Assembly: GCA_050944435.1 (NCBI GenBank)
Contig: JBMNRB010000001.1
Location: 1-64,000, forward strand
DNA length: 64,000 nucleotides
Direction of reading: 5' to 3'
Origin: Ruminococcus_G sp050944435
GTDB taxonomy: Bacteria; Bacillota; Clostridia; Lachnospirales; Lachnospiraceae
The position numbers were made by a program, and so were the translations under genes. Under the pieces are notes generated by a model, which was not told where the DNA came from, did no database searches, and was given only the letters and a program-made list of their open reading frames with translations. Positions 43,654 to 52,406 of this stretch are shown piece by piece; position 1 is the stretch's first letter; each line of letters begins with the position of its first letter.

Positions 43654-44628
43654 ATGAGAGAAGAGAACTTGAAATTGACGCAGAAATGGGATAAAGTATT
43701 TCCAAAGAGTGACAAAGTAGATCACCGGAAGGTGACCTTTCACAACCGTTACGGAATTACCCTGGCGGCAGACCTGTACAAGCCGGTGGAGGGGTCAGGA
43801 AAGTTTCCGGGGCTGGCAGTCTGCGGACCCTTTGGCGCGGTGAAGGAACAGGCCTCCGGTTTGTATGCGCAGGCCATGGCAGAGAGGGGATTTTTGACCA
43901 TTGCCTTTGATCCCTCTTACACGGGTGAGAGCGGCGGAATGCCCCGTTATGTGGCTTCTCCGGATATTAATACAGAGGATTTTCAGGCGGCGGTGGATTT
44001 CCTCAGCGTTCAGGATAATGTTGATCCGGAGAAAATCGGGATTATCGGTATCTGCGGATGGGGCGGCATGGCGTTGAATGCGGCGGCCATCGATACGCGG
44101 ATCAAAGCGACAGTGGCGTCTACCATGTATGATATGAGCCGGGTCAATGCCAGAGGATATTTCGACGCCGAGGACAGTGAGGAAGCAAGAGATGAGAAGC
44201 GTAAAGCGCTCAATGCCCAGAGAATCCAGGACTATAAAACCGGTGAGTATAAACTGGCCGGCGGAGTAGTGGATCCTTTGCCGGAGGACGCGCCGTTTTT
44301 CGTAAAAGATTATTATGATTACTATAAAACGAAACGGGGATATCATGAGAGATCTCTCAATTCCAACGGCGGATGGAATGTGACGTCAACGCTGTCATTT
44401 TTGAACATGCCGATTCTTCAGTATATCCATGAGATCCGCAGTGCAGTGCTGCTGGTTCACGGAGAAAAAGCCCATTCCTGCTATTTCAGCAGGGATGCAT
44501 ACGAAAAACTGAAGGGAGACAACAAGGAACTGATGATTATTCCGGATGCAGTGCATACGGATCTGTATGATCAGATGGATATCATTCCCTTTGATCAAAT
44601 GGAAAACTTTTTCAAAAAGAATTTTTAA
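43654..44628 (+). CDS. Alpha/beta hydrolase (YcjY-like)
   Basis: A 324-residue alpha/beta hydrolase related to the dienelactone/S15-like group. Visible are ITLAADLYKP, AVCGPFGAVKEQ, FDPSYTGESGG, GIIGICGWGGMALNAAA and the C-terminal His in IPDAVHTDLYD. The nucleophile elbow reads GICGWGG, with Cys available and Trp where relatives often have Ser, so the nucleophile may be Cys. It is controlled by the MerR promoter at 43560 and followed after 14 nt by a flavodoxin, suggesting a stress or detoxification pair. Confidence 0.82.
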   Translation: MREENLKLTQKWDKVFPKSDKVDHRKVTFHNRYGITLAADLYKPVEGSGKFPGLAVCGPFGAVKEQASGLYAQAMAERGFLTIAFDPSYTGESGGMPRYVASPDINTEDFQAAVDFLSVQDNVDPEKIGIIGICGWGGMALNAAAIDTRIKATVASTMYDMSRVNARGYFDAEDSEEARDEKRKALNAQRIQDYKTGEYKLAGGVVDPLPEDAPFFVKDYYDYYKTKRGYHERSLNSNGGWNVTSTLSFLNMPILQYIHEIRSAVLLVHGEKAHSCYFSRDAYEKLKGDNKELMIIPDAVHTDLYDQMDIIPFDQMENFFKKNF

Positions 44629-44642
44629 GGGAGGAAAAAGAT

Positions 44643-45122
44643 ATGAGTAAAAAATTGGTAGCTTATTTCAGTGCAAGCGGAGTGACCGCAAAAGTGGCGA
44701 AAAATCTGGCGTCTGCTGTGGGAGCAGATTTGCATGAAATCGTACCTCAACAGCCATATACCAAAGCGGATCTGGACTGGATGGATAAAAACAGCCGCAG
44801 CAGCATCGAGATGAATGATAAATCTTTCCGGCCCCCTGTTGCCAACAAGGTGGAGAATATGGATCAGTACGATGTGATTTATGTAGGCTTTCCTATCTGG
44901 TGGTACGTGGCGCCGACAATTGTCAACACTTTCCTGGAGCAGTATGATCTGAAAGGAAAAACCATCGTGCCCTTTGCCACCTCCGGTTCCAGCGGAATGG
45001 GTAAAACCAATGAAGAACTTGCCCCTTCCTGTAAAGGCGCTGTGTTGAAAGACGGAAAACGCTTTTCCGCAGGTACAGACGCTGATGAGCTGAAAAAATG
45101 GTCGGAGAGTCTTGGACTCTAA
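44643..45122 (+). CDS. Flavodoxin
   Basis: A 159-residue flavodoxin-like protein. The FMN phosphate loop region is YFSASGVTAKVAKNLA (residues 7-22). DVIYVGFPIWWYVAPTIVNTFLEQYDLKGKTIVPFATSGSSGMG matches the flavodoxin_4 group used by single-gene redox enzymes. GGGAGG lies 8 nt before its ATG, in an operon with the hydrolase. Confidence 0.9.
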   Translation: MSKKLVAYFSASGVTAKVAKNLASAVGADLHEIVPQQPYTKADLDWMDKNSRSSIEMNDKSFRPPVANKVENMDQYDVIYVGFPIWWYVAPTIVNTFLEQYDLKGKTIVPFATSGSSGMGKTNEELAPSCKGAVLKDGKRFSAGTDADELKKWSESLGL

Positions 45123-45146
45123 AAAGCTAAAATAAAAAACGCTGTT

Positions 45147-45198
45147 CCGCTAAAGAAGATTTTCTATGGAAAATTTCTTTAGCGGGCGGCGCTTTTTT
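45147..45198 (+). terminator. Terminator after the flavodoxin gene
   Basis: CCGCTAAAGAA (45147-45157) and TTCTTTAGCGG (45175-45185) form a perfect 11-bp stem, with inner GATTTTC/GAAAAT pairing and TTTTTT at 45193-45198. Confidence 0.87.
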
Positions 45199-45209
45199 AT
45201 TGGAGCCGG

Positions 45210-45728
45210 TTATGCCATAAGCTCCTTCATAATATGCTCATAAATTTCCTGGCTTTTTTTCGGCCAGTTGCTGCAGAGCGTTTTGGCCAGGGCTTCCTCG
45301 GGAACAGAGAGATTCAGATCGATGAGAATACTCTCCCCCTCCTTCACCTGGCAGTGAACGTCGTATTCATTTCTGCCGGTGATTTTGTAGTAATCGGCCC
45401 AAACGGAGACTTCGTTCCGCATCTCATAGGAGTGCTCTTCCAGATACTGGAAGATGTCATCTTTAATGGTAGCTGGAATCTGATTTTCAAAGTAATCCAG
45501 AGTCTGACGGCCTTCCGGCGTCATCTGGTAACGGGAAGAGTTTCGGATGACTTCCACATTCAAAAGATTTGCATCCAGCATTTCATTGATGGCCTGCTGC
45601 AGGTGAAAATAGGTGGTATATTCCTGGCCCAGAATAAAATCAGAAAGCTGGGCGTTGGTGAGGGGAAAGGTCACCTTTTTCAGCATATACAGGATAATCA
45701 GTTTATATAAAGTTAAGGATTCAGCCAT
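45210..45728 (-). CDS. DUF4364 family protein
   Basis: A 172-residue protein with a winged-helix-like N-terminus (LYKLIILYMLKKVTFPLTNAQLSDFIL; HLQQAINEMLDANLL; YQMTPEGRQTLDYFE). It matches the DUF4364 family of Clostridia, probably DNA-binding; function is unknown. CAGGAGG lies inside the end of the radical SAM gene, and only 3 nt separate them, so translation is coupled. Confidence 0.82.
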   Translation of the reverse strand: MAESLTLYKLIILYMLKKVTFPLTNAQLSDFILGQEYTTYFHLQQAINEMLDANLLNVEVIRNSSRYQMTPEGRQTLDYFENQIPATIKDDIFQYLEEHSYEMRNEVSVWADYYKITGRNEYDVHCQVKEGESILIDLNLSVPEEALAKTLCSNWPKKSQEIYEHIMKELMA

Positions 45729-45731
45729 TTG

Positions 45732-46664
45732 TCATTCCTCCTGAAAATGGTACAGGCGCCCCTGCCATGTGTTTTCCAGTTTCATGCGGCGGTGCAGCTC
45801 GTTCAAGACCGTTCGTTTGGCGCTGCTCCATGCAGGTGCGATCAACTGATCTCTGGGGCCGTCGCCGGTCAGCCGGTGAATTACGATATGGGGAGAAAGA
45901 TGCTCCAGACAGGCAATGAGCAGCGTGATATAAGAATCCAGAGTCAGAGTTTCAAAAAGACCTTTTTCATAATCCTTTGCCAGATCCGTATCCTTTAATA
46001 CGTGAAGAAGCTGCAGTTTGATTCCCTGAATATCACAGGTATTAAGATACTGGATCGTCTGCAGGACTTTTTGCTGATCTTCGCCGGGAAGTCCCAAAAT
46101 CGTGTGAACGATCACATCCAGTTTCCGGTCACGGAGGTTTCTGACTGCTTCATCGAAACAGTCCAGCGGATAGCCTCTGCGGATGTAGCGGGCGGTGTCT
46201 TCATGGATCGTCTGCAGTCCCAGCTCCACCCATACCGGCTTAATGCGGTTCAGAGACATAAGAAGGTCAAGAATATCCTCTCCCAGACAGTCAGGACGGG
46301 TTCCAATGGACAAAGCTACAATATCCGGATGCTGAATAGCTTCATGAAAAATGGAACTCAGATGAGGGAGAGGGGCATAGGTGTTGGTGAAGGCTTGAAA
46401 ATAAGCGATATATTTCTCCACAGGCCTTTTGTGCGATACCATTTTTTTCTGGGCTTCAATCTGATCGGTAATGGAAAGGCGGCTGTCAGCCGCGAAATCG
46501 CCGGAGCCGCCGCGGCTGCAGAAAATGCAGCCTCTGCTGCCCAGCGTACCGTCCCGGTTGGGGCAGGTCATACCGCCGTTTAACGCCAGCTTATATACTT
46601 TTTCATGAAAGGTTTCCTGGAGCATGGCGTGAAAAGAATAGTAAGGTTTGTCAAGCCATTTCAT
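45732..46664 (-). CDS. YhcC-like radical SAM protein
   Basis: A 310-residue radical SAM protein of the TIGR01212/YhcC group. The 4Fe-4S cysteines are in CPNRDGTLGSRGCIFC (C-x11-C-x2-C, atypical of CxxxCxxC but normal in this group). Downstream blocks are YFQAFTNTYAP, LSIGTRPDCL and ELGLQTIHEDTARYIRRGY. The family resembles Elp3 and is annotated as a tRNA- or Fe-S-linked enzyme of unproven activity. AGGAGAG precedes the ATG. Confidence 0.9.
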   Translation of the reverse strand: MKWLDKPYYSFHAMLQETFHEKVYKLALNGGMTCPNRDGTLGSRGCIFCSRGGSGDFAADSRLSITDQIEAQKKMVSHKRPVEKYIAYFQAFTNTYAPLPHLSSIFHEAIQHPDIVALSIGTRPDCLGEDILDLLMSLNRIKPVWVELGLQTIHEDTARYIRRGYPLDCFDEAVRNLRDRKLDVIVHTILGLPGEDQQKVLQTIQYLNTCDIQGIKLQLLHVLKDTDLAKDYEKGLFETLTLDSYITLLIACLEHLSPHIVIHRLTGDGPRDQLIAPAWSSAKRTVLNELHRRMKLENTWQGRLYHFQEE

Positions 46665-46674
46665 AAATGCTCTC

Positions 46675-46965
46675 CTATTTTATATTCAGCCGTTGGAAAA
46701 CCATCTCATAACCGTCGTTTCCGTAAGTAAGAGAACGGTTGACGCGGCTGATGGTGGCAGTGGAAGCGCCGGTTTTTTCAGATATTTCCAGATACGTTTT
46801 TTTCTGCCGCAGCATTTTGGCCACTTCAAACCTTTGTGACAGTGAGAGAAGTTCATTGATGGTACAGACGTCTTCAAAAAATGTATAGCACTCTTCTTTG
46901 TTTTTCAAACTCAGAATAGCCTCAAATAATTGATCTACGGCATCCGTATGAATTGTTTTACCCAT
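46675..46965 (-). CDS. YerC/TrpR-like repressor
   Basis: A 96-residue TrpR-related helix-turn-helix protein (LLSLSQRFEVAKMLRQKKTYLEISEKTGASTATISRVNRSLTYGNDGYEMVF). This YerC/YecD family is widespread in Firmicutes; whether it senses tryptophan is not settled. AAGGAG precedes the ATG. It heads an operon with the radical SAM and DUF4364 genes, 10 nt apart. Confidence 0.88.
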   Translation of the reverse strand: MGKTIHTDAVDQLFEAILSLKNKEECYTFFEDVCTINELLSLSQRFEVAKMLRQKKTYLEISEKTGASTATISRVNRSLTYGNDGYEMVFQRLNIK

Positions 46966-47067
46966 AAGTATACTCCTTAAAACATTGTTGTCGTTCTGGT
47001 TTATCCCATATATTTTAACACGTTAAAATTTTGCTGTAAAGAACTGGCGGATAAAAACTGCGGCAAT

Positions 47068-47102
47068 AAAAAATAGACTGCGCCGGGCGCGGCCTATTTT
47101 TT
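47068..47102 (-). terminator. Terminator of the DUF1836 gene
   Basis: AAAAAATAG (47068-47076) and CTATTTTTT (47094-47102) flank a GC-rich inner stem CGCC/GGCG. The stop codon of the DUF1836 gene is inside the right arm. Confidence 0.78.
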
Positions 47103-47699
47103 GCTTTTCAGCGGAGAAGGAAGCAGATCAATGAGATTTTCGATAATCTGCTTTTTCAGGTATACGTCAAAACTCAGCAGGCAAATAAAAGAAAAAAGCT
47201 GGAGGAAATCCCGCTCCTCACCAGAGACTCCCTGGAAAGTCATGGAAGAACGCTCGTACTTTTTCTTTATATCCTCTTTTAGAATTTCAATCTGCTCTTT
47301 TTCCATACTGAACGCTTCGTTGTAGATATCGGTCAGGGAGAGATCTTCCTGACCGCTGAAATACTTGTCCGTCAGGGGATTCAACAAAGTCTGAATATCA
47401 TTGATGGAAAGAAATCCCTTGAAGTAATAAATGAAAATTAATAAAAGAATATGTTCGGAAGAATATTTCTTTTTGTCGGAGGGGGGAAGAAGATGATTTT
47501 TCGTATAATTATTAATCATGGTTTTCGTCAGAATCTTATCGTTCTCATATCGTTTGGAAGATTCCAGATGAGCGTCCATGAAAGTGGTTACCTGATCCAT
47601 GTACAAGGCAATATTGGGAATTTCCTCAGGTTTGATGTAATCTATTCTTGAGATGCTGTCTAAAATGCTGCCGATTAAATTTTCTTTATCAATTGTCAT
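47094..47699 (-). CDS. DUF1836 family protein
   Basis: A 201-residue protein with the DUF1836 blocks YIKPEEIPNIALYMDQVTTFMDAHL, LTKTMINNYTKNHLLPPSDKKKYSSEHILLLIFIYYFKGFLSINDIQTLL. This part resembles a MerR-type DNA-binding fold, suggesting a regulator; no target is known. AAGGAGAT precedes the ATG. Confidence 0.82.
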   Translation of the reverse strand: MTIDKENLIGSILDSISRIDYIKPEEIPNIALYMDQVTTFMDAHLESSKRYENDKILTKTMINNYTKNHLLPPSDKKKYSSEHILLLIFIYYFKGFLSINDIQTLLNPLTDKYFSGQEDLSLTDIYNEAFSMEKEQIEILKEDIKKKYERSSMTFQGVSGEERDFLQLFSFICLLSFDVYLKKQIIENLIDLLPSPLKSKK

Positions 47700-47838
47700 T
47701 TTCTATCTCCTTATGTAAGTGAAACACTTGTGATATATTATATAGTTTTTAATACTAGATGACAAGGGTTATTTCATTAAAACTGTTTTTATGGTATACT
47801 TTGTAGAGCATAAAATAAGCCGAGAGGATAAAGATAAG

Positions 47839-50055
47839 ATGAACAATTTTGAATGTCTGAATCCGCAGCAGCAGGAGGCGGTTTTTTATACGGAAGGGCC
47901 GCTTTTGATTCTGGCCGGCGCGGGTTCTGGGAAAACCAGAGTGCTGACTCACCGGATCGCCTATTTGATTGAAGAAAAGGGAATAAAGCCATGGAATATT
48001 ATGGCCATTACCTTTACCAACAAGGCGGCGGGCGAGATGAAAGAACGGGTGGAAAAAACTGTGGGTTTTGGAGCGGACAGCGTCTGGGTAAGCACTTTTC
48101 ACTCCAGCTGCGTCAGAATTTTAAGACGGCATATAGACAGAATCGGATATGGCACGAATTTCACCATATATGATACGGACGATTCCAAAGCGGTGGTGAA
48201 GGAAGTCTGCAAAACGCTGAACATAGACAGTAAACTTTACAAAGAACGGATGCTTCTCTCTGCAATTTCCGCCGCAAAGAATAAAAATGTGACGGCAGAA
48301 GAGTATGGGGAGGATCCGGAAGATTCCTGGAATGGGAAAACCATAGCCAGAGTGTACCGGGAGTATCAAAGCCGCCTGCAGAAGAATAATGCGTTGGATT
48401 TTGATGATCTTTTAATGAAGACAGTAGAATTATTTGAGAAATATCCCGAGGTTCTGGATTATTATCAGGAGAGATTCCGGTATATCATGGTAGACGAATA
48501 TCAGGATACCAATATGGTGCAGTTTAAATTCATCAGCCAACTGGCGGGAAAGTACAGAAACCTCTGCGTGGTGGGGGACGACGATCAGTCCATTTACAAA
48601 TTCAGAGGTGCCGATATTAAAAATATACTGGGCTTTGAACAGGCATTTCCCGACGCTCATGTAATCCGGCTGGAGCAGAATTACCGCTCCACCCAGAACA
48701 TTCTGGACGCAGCCAATGAGGTGATAAAGAATAATACCCAGCGAAAAGAGAAAACCCTGTGGACGGACAATGAAAATGGCAGTCAGGTGGCCTTTCGGCA
48801 GTTTATGAACGCGTTCGAGGAAGCGGAATACATAGCCGGTGAAATTCAGAAGAAAAAAAGGGAAAACGGGGCAGACTATAAAGAGTTTGCAGTATTATAT
48901 CGAACCAATGCCCAGTCTCGTCTGTTTGAAGAAAAATTTCTCATGGCGAATATTCCCTACCGCCTGGTGGGCGGCGTGAACTTCTATGCCCGAAAGGAAA
49001 TCAAAGATCTGCTGTCCTACATGAAAACTGTGGATAATGCCAGGGATGATCTGGCGGTTCGAAGAATCATCAATGTACCCAAAAGGGGGATCGGAGCGGC
49101 CACGCTGACTAAGGTGGCGGTATACGCCCAGGAACATGAGGTGAGCTTTTATGACGCGCTGAAGGAATCAGATCTGGCATCTGTTGTGGGAAGAAGCTAT
49201 GGTAAAATCCGTCCCTTTGTGGAAATGATACAGCGGATTCGTTCCCAGGTGGAGTATCTCTCTGTGGCGGAGGTTCTCCATCAGATTATTGAAGAGACAG
49301 GATATGTCCGTGAGCTGGAGTTGGAGGATACGGAAGAGGCCAGGGGAAGGATTGAAAATATTGATGAATTGATTACGAAAGCGGCCACCTATGATGAAGA
49401 ACACGAGAAGGGGACGTTAAGTGAATTTCTGGAAGAGGTTGCGCTGGTAAGCGATATCGATTCGGTGGATGATTCGGAAGACAGAGTGCTGCTGATGACC
49501 CTGCACAGCGCCAAAGGACTGGAATTTCCTTACGTGTATATGAGCGGTATGGAGGATGGAATATTCCCCAGCTATCTTTCCATTGTGTCTGATGATTCCA
49601 TGGCGGTGGAAGAAGAACGGCGTCTTTGTTACGTGGGAATTACCAGAGCCATGAAGGAATTGACGCTGACCTGCGCTCAGCAGCGGATGATTCGGGGAGA
49701 AACCCAGTATAATCGTGTCTCCAGATTTATCCGGGAGATTCCCCGGGAATTGGTGGATATGGGGCGTGAGATACAGGAAAAGAAGCCGAAGCTGGATCAG
49801 ATACCGGTTTCCAACGTATACCGTCAGATGAGAGAAGCTTTCCATACCCAGGCGTTTCAGCCTAAACAGTTTAAGGTGACGAAGGCGGATAAACTGGATT
49901 ATGATGTGGGAGATACGGTTCGCCATGTGAAGTTCGGAGTCGGCGTTGTGAAAAATATTGTGGAAGGCGGAAAAGATTACGAAGTAACGGTGGACTTTGA
50001 GAGAGCAGGCGTGAAGAAAATGTTTGCGGCTTTTGCAAAGTTAAAAAAAATCTGA
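47839..50055 (+). CDS. pcrA: ATP-dependent DNA helicase PcrA/UvrD
   Basis: A 738-residue superfamily 1 helicase, 3' to 5', for repair and recombination. Motif I is GAGSGKT (27-33), Ia FTNKAAGEMKERV, II VDEYQDTN, III VVGDDDQSIYKFRGA, V TLHSAKGLEFPYVY, VI CYVGITRAMKELTL. The C-terminal Tudor-like RNA-polymerase-binding domain (YDVGDTVRHVKFGVGVVKNI) marks PcrA. The upstream ATG at 47791 overlaps a TATACT promoter-like element; ATG 47839 behind AGAGGAT fits the family start. Confidence 0.94.
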   Translation: MNNFECLNPQQQEAVFYTEGPLLILAGAGSGKTRVLTHRIAYLIEEKGIKPWNIMAITFTNKAAGEMKERVEKTVGFGADSVWVSTFHSSCVRILRRHIDRIGYGTNFTIYDTDDSKAVVKEVCKTLNIDSKLYKERMLLSAISAAKNKNVTAEEYGEDPEDSWNGKTIARVYREYQSRLQKNNALDFDDLLMKTVELFEKYPEVLDYYQERFRYIMVDEYQDTNMVQFKFISQLAGKYRNLCVVGDDDQSIYKFRGADIKNILGFEQAFPDAHVIRLEQNYRSTQNILDAANEVIKNNTQRKEKTLWTDNENGSQVAFRQFMNAFEEAEYIAGEIQKKKRENGADYKEFAVLYRTNAQSRLFEEKFLMANIPYRLVGGVNFYARKEIKDLLSYMKTVDNARDDLAVRRIINVPKRGIGAATLTKVAVYAQEHEVSFYDALKESDLASVVGRSYGKIRPFVEMIQRIRSQVEYLSVAEVLHQIIEETGYVRELELEDTEEARGRIENIDELITKAATYDEEHEKGTLSEFLEEVALVSDIDSVDDSEDRVLLMTLHSAKGLEFPYVYMSGMEDGIFPSYLSIVSDDSMAVEEERRLCYVGITRAMKELTLTCAQQRMIRGETQYNRVSRFIREIPRELVDMGREIQEKKPKLDQIPVSNVYRQMREAFHTQAFQPKQFKVTKADKLDYDVGDTVRHVKFGVGVVKNIVEGGKDYEVTVDFERAGVKKMFAAFAKLKKI

Positions 50056-50076
50056 AATACCTAAATTCAGATTTTT
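50047..50076 (+). terminator. Terminator of pcrA
   Basis: AAAATCTGAA (50047-50056) and TTCAGATTTT (50066-50075) form a perfect 10-bp stem that includes the pcrA stop codon, with a T run at the right end. Confidence 0.78.
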
Positions 50077-50097
50077 GTGGTAAAATAATACAGATAG

Positions 50098-50106
50098 TGT
50101 TATAAT
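50098..50106 (+). promoter_or_regulatory. Extended -10 promoter of the small acidic protein
   Basis: TGTTATAAT is a perfect extended -10 element 32 nt before the start codon at 50139. A TTGTGG lies 20 bp upstream, longer than ideal. Confidence 0.55.
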
Positions 50107-50138
50107 ATTCCTAACTAAGAGAGAGGACGGTGTCTACC

Positions 50139-50369
50139 ATGAATAAAATTGATGAACTGATGGCAATGTTACAGAAAAATGAAAACGAAGAAAAAAGTAA
50201 AAATACACTGTTATGGGTTTTGGCAATTATCGGTGCGGTTGCTGCGGTAGCGGGAATTGCATACGCGGTATATCGTTTCTTTACTCCGGATTATCTGGAA
50301 GATTTTGAAGACGATTTTGATGATGATTTTGACGATTATTTTGAAGATGAAGAGACAGAGGATGAATAA
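50139..50369 (+). CDS. Small acidic single-pass membrane protein
   Basis: A 76-residue protein with a charged N-terminus (NKIDELMAMLQKNENEEKSK), one hydrophobic helix (TLLWVLAIIGAVAAVAGIAYAVYRF) and a tail of nearly pure Asp/Glu/Phe (repeated DDFDD units). It resembles short conserved proteins of Lachnospiraceae of unknown role that I cannot name. ATG 50139 is preferred; GTG at 50130 is closer to GAGAGGA but only 3 nt away. It has its own promoter and terminator, so it is a separate transcription unit. Confidence 0.75.
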   Translation: MNKIDELMAMLQKNENEEKSKNTLLWVLAIIGAVAAVAGIAYAVYRFFTPDYLEDFEDDFDDDFDDYFEDEETEDE

Positions 50370-50388
50370 ACGAAAAAGGTTTATCACG

Positions 50389-50419
50389 GTCCCGGCGTGA
50401 ATGACGTCGGGACTTTTTT
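50389..50419 (+). terminator. Terminator of the small acidic protein gene
   Basis: GTCCCGGCGT (50389-50398) and ACGTCGGGAC (50404-50413), nine Watson-Crick pairs with one G-T, 5-nt loop, then TTTTTT. Confidence 0.88.
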
Positions 50420-50451
50420 CAGTGTAAAATTCATGAGAGAGGAATAAAAAA

Positions 50452-50988
50452 ATGACAGGAGTACTTAAGGGCAGGCCGCAGGATACTGCAGGCCGTCTGG
50501 AAAAAGAGATCAGAACTTATGATTTGCTGGACGCGCTGAAGATACCCTATGAGAGAGTAGATCATGAGGCCCATAATACCATTGAAGCCTGCGCGCAGGT
50601 GGATCAGCTTCTGCAGATTGAAATCTGCAAGAATCTGTTTTTATGCAACCGCCAGGAGACAGACTTCTATCTGCTGATGCTGCCGGGAGGGAAACAGTTT
50701 AAGACCAAGGATCTTTCTCATCAGCTGGGAGTGGCCCGTCTTTCCTTCGGGAAGCCGGAATACATGGAAAAATTTTTGGATATCACGCCAGGGTCAGTCA
50801 GCGTGATGGGGCTGATGAATGATGTGGATCACCGGGTGCAGCTTCTGATTGATGAAGAAGTGGCGAAGGAGGAATATGTGGGCTGTCATCCCTGCATCAA
50901 TACGGTCAGCATTAAGCTGAAAACCTCGGATCTGTTGGAAAAATTCCTGCCCAGAGTGGGTCACGAGCCTGTTTTCGTGAGATTATAA
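50452..50988 (+). CDS. YbaK/ProX-type prolyl-tRNA deacylase
   Basis: A 178-residue YbaK-fold protein of the ProX/PrdX type, which trans-edits Ala mischarged on tRNA-Pro. Visible blocks are ALKIPYERVDHEAHNTIEAC, EICKNLFLCNRQETDFYLLMLPGGKQFKTKDLSHQLG and PGSVSVMGLMNDVDHRVQLLID, with a GCHPCIN segment. The match to PrdX-type proteins is good. GAGAGGA precedes the ATG. The RNA methyltransferase begins 16 nt later. Confidence 0.87.
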   Translation: MTGVLKGRPQDTAGRLEKEIRTYDLLDALKIPYERVDHEAHNTIEACAQVDQLLQIEICKNLFLCNRQETDFYLLMLPGGKQFKTKDLSHQLGVARLSFGKPEYMEKFLDITPGSVSVMGLMNDVDHRVQLLIDEEVAKEEYVGCHPCINTVSIKLKTSDLLEKFLPRVGHEPVFVRL

Positions 50989-51004
50989 ATAAAGGTGAGA
51001 GATG

Positions 51005-52363
51005 ATGAAAAAAGGGGATATTTGTCAAGGTGTTATAGAATACGTGGATTTTCCCAATAAGGGAAAAGTAAATCTGGAAGAGGGAACGGTTACGGTAAAG
51101 AACGGAATCCCGGGCCAGAGAGTGGAATTTATGATTAACAAGAAGCGGGGCGGCCGCCTGGAGGGCCGTCTTTTGAAAGTATTGGAAAAATCACCCCTGG
51201 AAACCCGGAACCCGGTGTGCAGTATTTTCCCGGAATGCGGCGGCTGCATGTACCAGACAATGAGCTATGAGAAACAGCTGGAAATGAAGGAAAAGCAGAT
51301 TGGAAAATTACTGGATCAGGCCATAAAGACAGATTATGTTTTTGAGCCCATCAAAGGCAGCCCCCGGGAATTCGCCTATCGGAATAAAATGGAATTTTCC
51401 TTTGGCGACGCATTCAAGGACGGGCCCCTGACGCTGGGACTGCATAAAAAAGGCAGTACCTATGATGTGCTGACGGCGTCGGACTGTAAACTGGTGCATG
51501 GGGATATGACGCAGATTCTTCAGTGCGTTTTGAAGTACTTCCAGGACAGGAAGATTGGATATTATAAGAAAATGCAGCATACAGGCTATCTGCGCCATCT
51601 GCTGCTGCGAAGAGCGGACAGAACCGGTGAGATTCTGGTAAATCTGGTGACCACCACCCAGGAGGAACATGATCTGCAGCCGCTGACGGAAGAACTGCTG
51701 GCGCTGCCGCTGGAGGGGAAAATTGTGGGTATTCTCCATCTTCTCAATGACTCTCTTTCCGATGTGGTAAAGAGCGACGAGACCAGAATCCTGTACGGCC
51801 AGGATTACTTTGATGAGGAGCTTCTGGGACTGAAATTTAAAATAACTCCCTTTTCCTTTTTCCAGCCCAATTCACGGGCGGCGGAAGTATTGTACAGCAC
51901 CGTGCGGGAATATATCGGAGATACCAAGAACAAAACGGTTTTTGATCTTTACAGCGGTACAGGGACCATAGCCCAGATTGCGGCGGCCGTGGCCGATAAA
52001 GTGGTGGGCGTGGAGATTGTGGAAGAGGCTGTGACAGCGGCGAAGGAAAATGCCAGGAGGAACGGGATCGATAACTGCGAGTTTATTGCCGGCGACGTGC
52101 TGAAGGTGCTGGACGGTATTTCAGAAAAGCCTGATCTGATTATTCTGGATCCCCCCAGGGATGGGATACATCCCAAAGCGCTGCCTAAGATTCTGGATTA
52201 CGGTGTGGAAAAAATCATATACATTTCCTGCAAGCCAACCAGTCTGGCAAGGGACCTGGAGATGATTCAGGAGCGGGGATACCAGGTGGAGCGGTGCGTG
52301 TGCATCGATCAATTTGTTCATACTGTTCACTGTGAAACAATTTGTAAACTTGTCCGGCGCTGA
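51005..52363 (+). CDS. 23S rRNA m5U methyltransferase (RlmD/TrmA family)
   Basis: A 452-residue RNA uracil-C5 methyltransferase. The N-terminal TRAM domain (about 1-58) is followed by Fe-S cysteines CSIFPECGGC and a later DCK, a Q-motif ITPFSFFQPNS, the SAM loop FDLYSGTGTIAQIAAA, DPPRDGIHP and the catalytic Cys in YISCKPTSLARDL. Two ATGs are adjacent; 51005 is better spaced from AAGGTGAG. Firmicutes often carry two such enzymes (RlmCD and a paralogue), so the target uridine is uncertain. Confidence 0.9.
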   Translation: MKKGDICQGVIEYVDFPNKGKVNLEEGTVTVKNGIPGQRVEFMINKKRGGRLEGRLLKVLEKSPLETRNPVCSIFPECGGCMYQTMSYEKQLEMKEKQIGKLLDQAIKTDYVFEPIKGSPREFAYRNKMEFSFGDAFKDGPLTLGLHKKGSTYDVLTASDCKLVHGDMTQILQCVLKYFQDRKIGYYKKMQHTGYLRHLLLRRADRTGEILVNLVTTTQEEHDLQPLTEELLALPLEGKIVGILHLLNDSLSDVVKSDETRILYGQDYFDEELLGLKFKITPFSFFQPNSRAAEVLYSTVREYIGDTKNKTVFDLYSGTGTIAQIAAAVADKVVGVEIVEEAVTAAKENARRNGIDNCEFIAGDVLKVLDGISEKPDLIILDPPRDGIHPKALPKILDYGVEKIIYISCKPTSLARDLEMIQERGYQVERCVCIDQFVHTVHCETICKLVRR

Positions 52364-52406
52364 ATACCGGCGCCATACAAAACAGTTGAAAACAGGAGGC
52401 GATGAG

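Noticed and set aside
43531..43743. Long N-terminal extension of the MerR protein
   Set aside because: It would cross the MerR promoter and hydrolase start region; ATG 43530 has AAAGGAGG and matches the family start.
47791..47838. 16-residue N-terminal extension of PcrA
   Set aside because: This ATG sits on a TATACT-like promoter element and family members begin near ATG 47839.
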